64,000 bases of DNA, taken from the NCBI GenBank assembly GCA_963920705.1, contig OY987229.1:23657728-23721727 (forward strand), read 5' to 3'. The stretch comes from Odiellus spinosus (Eukaryota; Arthropoda; Arachnida; Opiliones; Phalangiidae). Made by a program: the position numbers and the translations under genes. The notes below the pieces were generated by a model. It was not told where the DNA came from, ran no database searches, and saw nothing but the letters and a program-made list of their open reading frames with translations. Below are positions 51,761-61,977 of this stretch, in pieces; within the stretch, counting starts at the first letter, position 1, and each line of letters opens with the position of its first letter.

Positions 51761-53440
51761 TTATTACAGATATTTTAAGAATCTAAATTGATTAGAAAGA
51801 ACATTTTTCTAGCGTCTAATAATCTTTTAAGGGGTATAGGTTTCCTGTTTGTATTTATTTTAGACTTTATTGTACCAAGGAATAGAGGCACTCAGAATTT
51901 TCCTACTTTTACCCCTCTGATTTCCATCAGCTTTTCTTATAAGAGTTCGTCGTTTTGAGATAGCGATAATAAAATGGGATATAGAAGTGGTGTCAGAACT
52001 TATTTAAAGGCAATAGCGACTACTATATACGAAGTTTTCATAGTACCGACGTTGCTACGGAGATTTCCTTAGTCAAATACGTAACTTACCCCCGTGTTGA
52101 GACTAGAAAATTGTAGCTTTTCCTTTGGAGGCCATGTTGGTTCGTGACGCAACGAGTAAACCCGGTATTGGAACAGACTGTGTTACCGTTAAAACGTAGT
52201 GAAAACGAAAGCCGTGTTTTCTCGGTGATATGATTTACTAGGGACACGAAACCGGTAAAGCGCTTTACTAAAAATAACAGCTTCTATATATCTCTAAGCT
52301 GATTATATATAAGATAACCACGCCCACCTTTACGACAAGGAGTATTTATATTAAGAGACAAAATGGCTATGGTTTAATTGTGATAGGACTTTTAACTTTA
52401 CTGTTATCTTAGTAATTATAGAATAATAACCACCTGCCTTTCATAATCGTCCTCTAAAGGCAAACGAATATATACCTAAAATTTTATAATTATTAATATA
52501 AATATAATCAATACATTTAAAATTAATTAATGATATAAAATGATAGAAATTAAGGCTGAAATAATATGATTGGTCGGAATTTATACTCGCTTATAATCAA
52601 ACTTAACCAATTAACTTTTAATAAGAAACACCAAAAAGGGTCTCAAATAATTGTTTTGAAAATTATTATGAAAATAAATTAAAACCCAGTTTTTCCTTTA
52701 ATTACGCGTTACGAAGCTTTAAGTTCCCGTACCAAGAGGTCGGTGGTTCAAGTCCATCTTGAGACGTTTGTCTCGGTGTTACTGTGACTGTGGCACAGAT
52801 TGAATAATTTTCACCATCGCAAATACGGGTAGAGCTAGCCAATTTATTCTTAATTTATTTAAAATTTCTTGATTATAAGAAACCATAGTTTTACCATATT
52901 TCTTAATCTCTATCGCTCTCTACTCCTACTTCTATCTTTCCTCCTTATTCTTTAAAACAAAAATGGGTTTTCTTGGAGCGGACAAGTTGATTTAGCCGTG
53001 AAAAGTCGATGAAAACCCCCTTTTTTTCCGTATCTTTGTAATAAACGATAGAAGGTTGCTTTAGAAAATGGCATGTTTTTTTTTTCTTTACCAAAGGCTA
53101 AATGAATCGGTTTTGCGGACACGTTGCCATTAATAATTAGGGTCTGGAATCCCCCCCTAGGGAATCCCACACGCGGCAAAAAGCGAAAACCTCGCCGTCG
53201 GGACCAACTAAAAACGAAAAAATAAATGCGTGGTTCGCCTCGGTTCGGCGGTGTATCCACTTTTTCGTCGAGAGATCGAATTTTGGCGTAAAAAAGGCTT
53301 GAACTAGCAGTTTCCGAAAGCTATTTCAAATAAGAAGGGACTCGCTTGTAGGCTCTATCTTTTTTTAGCTCGCCTCTTCCCTACCAGGGGGGTGGGATAC
53401 CTATATTGTCCGTGACTGTAGATGTTTTGTAAACTAAGAC
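51761..53440. other. Intergenic stretch
   Basis: AT-rich DNA. The only suggestive item is a tRNA-like T arm at 52742-52758 (GGTGG, TTCAAGT, CCATC), which lacks the rest of a tRNA and may be SINE debris. No gene. Confidence 0.6.
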
Positions 53441-53720
53441 GAAACGTCATACTGGAGTTGGGATAAAGGGAGAGGGTCTCTGACGTCATCATGGAGTAGA
53501 GATAAAGGGAGAGCCATGTGTCTCTGATGTCATCATGGAGTATAGATATTGGGAAAGACAGTGTCTCTATGATGTCATCGAGGAGTAGGGATAATTGATG
53601 AGACGGGTCTTTATGATGACGTCATCATGGAATAGGATAAAGGGAAAGACAGGTGATGTTATCATGGAGTAAGAATAATGGGAGATACTGTCTATGACGT
53701 CATTATGGTGTTATGAATGA
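53441..53720. repeat. About 42-48-bp minisatellite carrying TGACGTCA sites, 7 units
   Basis: Units of the form TGACGTCATCATGGAGTAGA, then gataaagggaga. Perfect TGACGTCA occurs at 53481-53488, 53617-53624 and 53695-53702; other units have TGATGTCA or diverged forms. Confidence 0.9.
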
Positions 53721-55699
53721 AGTGAGAGCCAGACGGGACGAAAAAGAGTGTAACACGCTGACAAACGTCTTTGGAGGTGCGCTTTACTTCTGGTTTTGCC
53801 CATCTTGTTTTCTCTTCTCTTCACTGTAAGGAGGGAGAAGGATTTTAGCCTAGTTGATTAAATCTTTTGGGAGGCGAAATTTCACGCTTGGCTCCTCGCT
53901 GTTTGTTTAGGGAGGCTTTTTTCTTTTCTTTCCCGCGACACGGTCCCACCCATTTTTCTTTTAGCTAAACCTTTATTTTGTGTCTATAGTGGCGAGTTTA
54001 GCCTTCGTGACCCGAAACCCCATTTTTTTTTTTTTTTTTGACGAATAGAGACCAACGTGACATTTTTCTTCCTTCAACCATCCACTATTTTGTTTATCAT
54101 TACGAGTTTTATAAGAAATAAAAAATAAATGCTCTAGAAAACGCCATGATATCAAAAATCAAATTTATTAGAAATGATCGACAATTGGGACTGTGTCCAA
54201 GTGATCGACTCCCAAGTGATAAACAATTGGGAGGGTTGAGCAATTGATCAACTCCCAAATTATCGACAAGTTTAAGCGAAGTTAGATTAGCTTTTTAACT
54301 ATTTTTTTTCTTCGTTCATTTGGGAGTCAATCAAGTGGACGCAAATCGTAAAATATATTGCATATATATGTCCGTAACGACGCCAAAAAAGTAACCTTTG
54401 ACCCCTATTATAGCAATTTTTTAACTTTTTAATTATCCAAAAAGTTTTTAAATTTAATTTTACCAGAGATAATTATATATTAGAATTACCCTGATAATTA
54501 CCGAGTTAATTACCAGGGTAAAATACCATTTTCGAGTTCTATCTTTCTACTGGGAAGGAATTGAGAGAAATGGCCATCGCGCTTGTGCTTAGTATACTTT
54601 AGAAGAACTGGTGTTTTCCAAAAGCTGTATAGCTTTTTTTTTCTCCAGCACCTTATATAAGATATTCGATCTAAATAGACGATGGCAAATATTTACGGAG
54701 CTCTTCTGACTCAATATATAAGCGATCTTCGGTGGGTGCACTCTCGGGCCCCAACTCTCGCCGCCGCCCCGCACTCTAGATATCTTACTCACTTCAATAT
54801 TCTGATATAACCCCCTTCCCTTTCGGGAATAGGTTGGGTTGGACGTGGGAAACTCTGTAGTATTCGGATCTATTTTTATTGTAGATAGGAACTTTCTTTA
54901 GTAAAGGTGAATTTTATTGCCCACGTGGAAAAGATTCAAGGTACCATAATAGATTGAAAAATTGACGGAAATTTTAATTTTTGTAAGCTATAATATGAGG
55001 CTTTTTTAAATCAGTTGTGTGTGTAGGCCATGCAGGGCTCACTTATGAACTTTCCCAGACTCGCTTATGTCTTAACTCCCACTCTTTTTGTTTAATTTCC
55101 TTCTTTAATTTGTCATCCTAATCTTTTTTTCCCACCAACTTTGAAGGCGAGAATCCCTTGTTTTATTTCACCTCGATTCGTCAGTGTGTTCGAGGCTTTA
55201 CACGATACAATTTTTACTTCTAATAGTCTAGTTTCAGTTTTACTGTCAAATAAGGATGGTATGGACCCCTAGATTTGAACAATCGCTTTGCGCGGATTCC
55301 AAGCTCCGATGATTTTTTTTTCTCCCGTTTTTTCCTATTATTCTTTCCTAGCGTCGTTTTATTTCACGATCCTTCCTCAGAATCCTTCTAGTTTTAGTTT
55401 CACCATCGGTCGACTATTTTGTGTTGCTTCAGGTTTTTCTTGAATTAAATCCTCCCAAAAGCCCTTCGCGCAACTTGCGAAGCCCTCATCAGAATTCATC
55501 AATATTTTTTTTTTTCCTTTCCTTTGCCGCAATTTTTTTTATGACGGTTAGATTCGTCTCATTCGGAGAATTCATAGAACCCAAAGTGGGGTCCAGTATT
55601 ATTATTATTTATAACTATTCAATAAATTTTATTTAATCTTATAATCAATTTCAATACTTTTCGGTTGACGTGTTTTCAAGCGAAGAACTTTTCTAATTT
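53721..55699. other. Intergenic stretch
   Basis: AT-rich, with a related-word cluster (caattggga / cccaattg, aagtgatcgactccca) around 54178-54260 suggesting a small decayed repeat. No supported gene. Confidence 0.6.
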
Positions 55700-55702
55700 T
55701 AA

Positions 55703-56050
55703 AAATGACCGTAACTTTTCTCTACGACCTCCTAGGCATAAACCGATTGCGCCATTACAAAGAATACATTCTCTAGATTGTTTTTAAGATCATATCCTAC
55801 CTTGCCTTTCGAAAAAGATGTCTCGCCACTAATTGAAATGCAGCCCCCAAGTCCCAAAAATGACCCCTATCTTAAAATGACCGTAACTTTTCTCTACGAC
55901 CTCCTAGGCATAAACCGGTTGGATCCTTAGAAAGAATACATTCCCTAGATTATTTTAAGATCATAAAATCTTGCCTCGCCATACTCAAAAAGAATTGTTC
56001 AGCCACTGATGTAAATCGAGCAAAAATCCAAACATTACCCCCTATCTTAA
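55703..56050. repeat. Diverged tandem duplication, 172-bp period
   Basis: AAATGACCGTAACTTTTCTC and the following block to cataaacc are identical at 55703 and 55875. The remainder of each unit (gaatacattctctagatt, aagatcata) is similar. No open frame is conserved. Confidence 0.85.
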
Positions 56051-56472
56051 AATCCGTGGAACTTGAGTTTTAGCCTGCTCTTTCAACGTTACGTTTTGAG
56101 TCTTTGCGATGATTGGTTCCGATCGATTGCCTATACCTTAACGTAGATCTAAAGTATTTGTAGGTTCATTTGTTTAGGTATCTTGAATTCTAAATAGCTT
56201 TGTTTATAGAGTGAACCCTCCCGAGACTGATATTATAGGCTATTCTCCTTTATTCCGTAGAAAAGCGATAAACACCAAACGGCGGAACATTTTCCTCGTA
56301 GGAGAAGGGTCGAAAAAAGAGTATATCATTACAGGGATATGTTTCAAATAAACAATGCCTTTACCCAAGAACGAATTTGCAAAACCCGAGAATATAGAAA
56401 GGGGTAACTTTTAATGTTTCAAAGAAAGAAGTAGGCGTAGCACTTTTTTAATTGGGACTTTTTCAGTCATGG

Positions 56473-56809
56473 CAGAAGCCGATGAAACCCTCCTTTGAAG
56501 TCTACTACTCTAATGTTCGATATAGCGCTCCTCTCTGTATTGGTAAAATTCCCAATTTTACGAGATCTGAGGGGTCCTACTTCATACCCCCTGTCTACGG
56601 AAAATTGGAAATTCTCTCTCTCCACAAACGACGACGTTTTTTTGACGAACTCCGAGGCTGCTAGAGATATTCGCTCGACGAACTCCCACTCCGAAAATAT
56701 CTACCGTTAGGAGGCGTACGAATCGCGCTTTTTGAAACTAACCCATACAGAGAGGGGTAGACAAGACCCGGGAATAATAGACTTCAAAGGAGGGTTTCAT
56801 CGGCTTCTG
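56473..56809 (-). mobile_element. CAGAAGCC-family MITE, copy 4 (337 bp)
   Basis: Inverted orientation like the copy at 51417. Perfect 7-bp duplication GTCATGG (56466-56472, 56810-56816). Confidence 0.94.
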
Positions 56810-56816
56810 GTCATGG

Positions 56817-58037
56817 GTCAGTTTCACGATAAGGTTCTGACCTTGTCCCTAGGGAGGAGTTAAAGGGAGTAGCGAAAACGCGACGAAACTAGTTTCTATA
56901 TCTTCTAACATTCCCAGGTTTCATAATTTATTTCTTGCCTATAGTTTGTAATAGCGGGGCGAGGACCTTAAAACTTCCTTTAAATGTAAATTTTTGGCGA
57001 TTTCACCCGATTTCGCCGTTGTTGCTTTTAAATCTCACGCAGCGAGCGAACCTAGCCTCTCTTGGCTTTGCCCTCCGCTTTACAATCGCCTTCTATTTCT
57101 TTTTTGAGCCGAGAAATCTCGAGCGTTCGTGGCTATAAAATGCAAAACGTGTACTTTCAAAACTTAGACCAATAAGAGGAGATTCATTTACAAAAGAGTT
57201 TGAGAAAAAATTGTGGTTAATTATTTATGAAGATAACTGATGCGGATGAGTCTTTCTATAATGAGTCATAATGTGTTTGGTTTAGTTCCTACTTTTGCCT
57301 CTGTTTGCCGTTAGAGTACGCTTATGAACGCCATGTTTAGTTATTCATCTTTATCTTTTAAGATTAAGGTGTCCATTAGATTATATCGTTGCCAATCTTA
57401 TAATCTCACTAACTTAGATAACTTTGCTCATTTTAAGTATACAGGTTATATGTAGGAAAAATTGGTTTAAGCTTTCGCTCGCCCATATTATACGTTTCTT
57501 TGGTAAAGATGGTTAATATCGATGACTTGGCTGAAGATTTCGGCATAGTAGACTCCATTCGTTATAAATAGTTATCTTTTCCAAATTGTCGTGAAAAAAA
57601 CGTAGTTTTCATGAAGAATTGACAATACGTTTAAAGCTACGGCGTATTGATACACGATGTTACTTCTAATATTGTCTAATATTCTTTAACGATTGAAAAT
57701 ATAGTCGAAGGATGTAGATGGTAGGAACTATAAAGAGCCCGGGTTTCTTCTAATTTAAATATCTTGGAATTTTTCACTGAGTTTTATAAAGTTTTTGCAA
57801 CAACCCCGACTAACCTTTCAACCAGTTTCCCTTCGCTTTCTTCGTACAACGCGTTGTTCTTTTTATTCGCCGTTCATTGTATTTATTGACAGGGCGTGAA
57901 AATACCCAAAGTAACGAGGTTAAGTATAGACCCTCTTTCAGTTCACAAATAGGTTTCACGAATTATTTAACGCAGAGTGTGTTAAAAATGATAAACGGTT
58001 AGAAAGGGACACTGAAATTAATCCTGGGTTTGTACGC
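56817..58037. other. Intergenic stretch
   Basis: Includes a CpG-richer patch around 56950-57140 without a supported exon, and the diverged repeat near 57600-57670 shared with about 45165. No gene seen. Confidence 0.6.
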
Positions 58038-58420
58038 GACCTGGAAAAGTCAGGGAATTTGGAAATTATCCCAAAAGGTCAGGGAAAAGTCTGGGAATTT
58101 AGAAATTGACCCCAAAAGGTCTGGGAAAAGTCTGGGAATTTGGAAATTGGCCAAAAGGTCAGGGGAGAGTCTGGGAATTTGGAAATTGGCCAAAAGGTCA
58201 GGGGAGAGTCTGGGAATTTGGAAATTGACTCAAAAGGTCAGGGGAGAGTCTGGGAATTTGGAAATTGACTCAAAATGTCAGGGTAAAGTCTGAGAATTTG
58301 AAAATTGGCCCAAAATGTCAGGGAAAAGTCTGGCAATATGGAAATTGACCCTGAAGGTCAGAGGGAAAGTCTGGGAATTTGAAAATTGACCCAAAGGTCA
58401 GGGAAAAATAAGGTTATTTG
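58038..58420. repeat. About 41-bp minisatellite, about 9 copies
   Basis: Units of GGTCAGGGAAAAGTCTGGGA, then atttggaaattgacccaaaa. The words are the same as the subterminal repeats of the element remnant at 49877, so the array probably grew from such a terminus. An 87-residue frame through it is only the repeat read in one frame. Confidence 0.92.
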
Positions 58421-59728
58421 AATATTACCCCAAAGAGTAATTAACTTCCAAACCCCTCGAAAGACCTCTTCAGTTGACCTTAAAATTTCACAGTTTGACC
58501 TTTCCAAAACGGTTGAAAATTGTTTCAAATTTGTATCGAGTACGAAGAGGTTATAGTGTTAATATTGAGAGAAATAATTCTAATTATTTTTCGTTCTTCT
58601 TGAGTTAAATAGAATTTTCATTAATCACTGTACTAATTCATCGCGGAAATATGCCTAGTTTTTTTTAATTACTATTAAGTGTGAATATACGTTTATTTCT
58701 AAGATTAGAGAATTGTATGTAGCGTGAAAAGCGAATGCTTGTCGTAAAATGAATCTTGGATTTTTATTTCAAACGGGAGCAGCCGCGTCCAATTTCTAAA
58801 TTAAAAAGTAAACTTTAGTTTTTAATGAAAAGAAAGCTTCGATGAATTTCGAACGTTGTATACTTCGTGTTCAATGGGAATTAGCGTAAGTTATTTCCCT
58901 TTATCTATAAAGAGATTACCAATGTAGGAATCCGCCTTAGTTTTATCTATATTGCAAACTCCTAATAAACCTAAGGATATCGGAGTTTTTCGCAGTTTTT
59001 TTTTAAAGGTTTAGTCTAGTAAAAAATTATTTATTTTTGGGTGTATGCAAATAGCGCGAAGTAAATTTATGTTAAAAGATTTTACACGTACCTGCATGCA
59101 AATTAACGCCCAGTAGAGGAACTACGCTCTCGTAAAATTTAGTCAGCCGTAAGATAGCGGATATAATAAGGCGATGTAACTGGGCAAATGACCACTAAAA
59201 ATTTAAGTTATTATTCAATGGGACTAAGAAGTTTTAGTTAATGTAGAAGCTCGCGATCAGATGAGACTATATCTTTAAAAGCTTAAGATTGGTAAAAAAA
59301 AAAAAAAACTGAGCTTAAGCCTTGGCCTCGTATTTCTTGGAAAAAAGAATAAGCCGAATTGAAATTAATACGGACGAACAAGCGCATTCATTCGTCGTAA
59401 TATTAAAAACCAAGAGCGAAAGAAATGAAAATTAAAGCCACATTCATACGGGCTTAACTTATTGACTTAAATTAAGAACCTGTTTCGGATTTAAAAGTTA
59501 ATATTTTAAGCTAATAATTACGGGTATAAACTAACCTTGATTTCACGACTTTTATGGGAGCTATTCTAGATCTTTGCTAGCTTGTTCTATTTTTGTTTTA
59601 GGATAATGAAGGATATTTAATTTTAATCAATTTTAATTAATAAAATTAAAAATGTTTCTCGTAATTATCATAGATATTCTAAAATCCCTATTCGTGTTAA
59701 TTTTTTAACAAAGAAGCGTGGCGCTTTG
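58421..59728. other. Intergenic stretch
   Basis: AT-rich. Ends in a perfect 10-bp hairpin TTTAACAAAG / CTTTGTTAAA at 59704-59733. No gene or other element recognised. Confidence 0.6.
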
Positions 59729-59732
59729 TTAA

Positions 59733-59866
59733 AGGCCTACGATTACTTCTACCTCTCACCCTGGAAAAAAACTTACCCTCCAGGCTTTCTCTTGCCTCGC
59801 TACCCAATGGGAAGCTCAGAAGGTGAGCCCACTTCTAGTTAAACAAGCGGAAGAAATCCTAGGCCT
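59733..59866. mobile_element. Short TTAA-flanked element (134 bp)
   Basis: TTAA at 59729-59732 and 59867-59870. Inverted ends AGGCCTACGATTACTTC and GAAGAAATCCTAGGCCT (two mismatches). Unlike the AGGGAGAATG family in sequence. The hairpin at 59704-59733 overlaps its left border. Confidence 0.7.
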
Positions 59867-59870
59867 TTAA

Positions 59871-60764
59871 TAACTCGTGTTTAATGATGAAGTACTAATT
59901 TCGGAACTTCCTGTTGAAAAATTAAGTTAATTATCGTAGTTTTTATTTCATACATTTATGGGAAAATAAATATTACGCTTCATTATCCCTTTAGTTCTAT
60001 ATTAACTGTGAAAATGCGAAAATCATATAGGTAGTTGCTATATAAAATGTGAGACTAATAAATCTGTTTAAAATATGACGGGATTTGGGCGTATCAGCGT
60101 AAAAGATCGAATATTTAATCTAGAAATATGTATGTATAGAAATCGATATGGTTTTTTTTCCCAAGCCGACTTGACAGAAGAGCTATTAATTTAAAAGCTG
60201 TCAAATTTTATTTATTGCATCTTATTGGAAATCAAATCTCCCGTATTTTTTTCCCGCGCGTAAGTTTGAAGCTATATGACGTGTTTACTTTTAACACCTT
60301 CGAAGGTACAATCTTAGAAATTAATTCCATTCCATTAGAAAACCAGGTTTTATAATCGAAAATTAAATCCATTTAAAGATTATAACGTAGGCCTACTGAG
60401 TATTTATTTATGATTTTTAATTAAATTCATGCCATCAGGAATTTTAATTTTGTAATTAGATGTAGCTAGGATTTAAGGTTTATGCTGTGGATTCCTAAAA
60501 CATTCTCAGGGTTAATTTTCATATCTCTATTTTCGTTGAAGAATTTTTTTCGGTTATTAAACCTTTACAATTAAGTATTTTTTAATTCAATTTGGCTTTT
60601 AAATAACTTCATGGAAATTTTCCATAAGTAATGTGGGTCAAAGGGAGTGTGTAGATGAAATTAATTTCAATATATTTTAAAATCGACCAGACTTCTCGAG
60701 GTTCAATTAAATTATTTGTAAAGTACTATTTTCAGGTAACACAATGCCTGGGTTTTTAGGAACT
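59871..60764. other. Intergenic stretch
   Basis: AT-rich. TTACGCTTCATTATCCCTTT near 59973 resembles a TTAA-family right end. No gene. Confidence 0.6.
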
Positions 60765-61131
60765 ATACCGTTTTATGATTGGTCGAAGGTTTTTTAGGAG
60801 CTATCCAGTTTTATGATTGGTCGAACGTTTTTCAACTAAATTAAAAAATCTGAATCTTTGACATTTTTTAGAAAATTCAGAAATATTCCTTGAATATTTT
60901 ACTACGCGAATATTTAATATTTTTAGACAGTTCATCTTCCCTTTAAATGGTTTTAAGAACTATACAGTGATTGGTCGGAGGTTTTACAATTCAATTCAAA
61001 ATTCAGAATCTTTTAGATATTTTTTTATACATTTAAAAAATATTTCTTAAATATTTTACTACGCGAATATTTAATATTTTTAGACATATAATCTTTAAAA
61101 CTAATTCTCCAGTTCATCTTCCCTTTAAAGG
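60765..61131. repeat. Diverged tandem duplication, about 181-bp period
   Basis: Two units share GATTGGTCG(a/g)(a/c)GGTTTT, TATTTTACTACGCGAATATT, TAATATTTTTAGACA and end GTTCATCTTCCCTTTAAA (about 60929-60947 and 61111-61129). The end resembles the right terminus of the TTAA element family, so the unit may be transposon-derived. Confidence 0.75.
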
Positions 61132-61633
61132 GCAATCAAAATAACGCTAGTAATTAACACTGGACGAATATTATCCCGAAATTATACGATAGTGTAAATT
61201 GTCACTATATAAAGTTTTAATTTCTAATTTTAATTTCTCGCTCGAAATATGTGGCCCAAAATTGAAGTACTTATTAGAGAGAATTCCGTGGATGCAAATT
61301 TTTCGGTTTAGTTCCCGGGTAGTACATTCTAGATCTATACGATTATGATTTGATTGCGCTAAAGCGACGCGTTCATCCGAATACGCTCGGATATTATCAA
61401 GAAAATTCAAATTTTAGAACATTATCACCTCGTCGTCATCTGGACGGTACGTGGAACCATTCCGACATTAAGGGGAAAGGCAAACTCATAGGGATACTGT
61501 CACCGGAAATGTTTTAACTAGTGTCAGAAGCGGAATTTCAAATATATTGTCAGGACCTCAACTGCTCCGTTTATAGATTGGAATACACGCAACTTCTACC
61601 AAACATGAAAAAGCCCTTCGCTGATAGTATTAT

Positions 61634-61970
61634 CAGAAGCCGATGAAACCCTCCTTTGAAGTCTATTACTCCCGGGTCTTGTCTACCCCTCTCTGTATGG
61701 GTTAGTTTCACAAAGCGCGATTCGTACGCCTCCTAACGGTAGATATTTTCGGAGCGGGAGTTCGTCGAGCGAATATCTCTAGCAGCCTCGGAGTTCGTCA
61801 AAAAAACGTCGTCGTTTGTGGAGAGAGAGAATTTCCAATTTTCCGTAGACAGGGGGGATGAAGTAGGACCCCTCCGATCTCGTAAAATTGGGAATTTTAC
61901 CCATACAGAGAGGAGCGCTATATGGAACATTAGAGTAGCAGACTTCAAAGGAGGGTTTCATCTACTTCTG
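61634..61970 (+). mobile_element. CAGAAGCC-family MITE, copy 5 (337 bp)
   Basis: Same orientation as the copies at 18310 and 46175. Perfect 7-bp duplication GTATTAT (61627-61633, 61971-61977). The right end differs slightly (catctacttctg in place of catcggcttctg). Confidence 0.93.
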
Positions 61971-61977
61971 GTATTAT

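Noticed and set aside
52742..52758. tRNA gene
   Set aside because: Only a T arm is present; the acceptor, D and anticodon stems cannot be formed from the upstream bases.
58030..58293. 87-residue repetitive frame (GNLEIDPK-type repeats)
   Set aside because: It is the 41-bp minisatellite translated; no start context, splice sites or non-repeat coding sequence.
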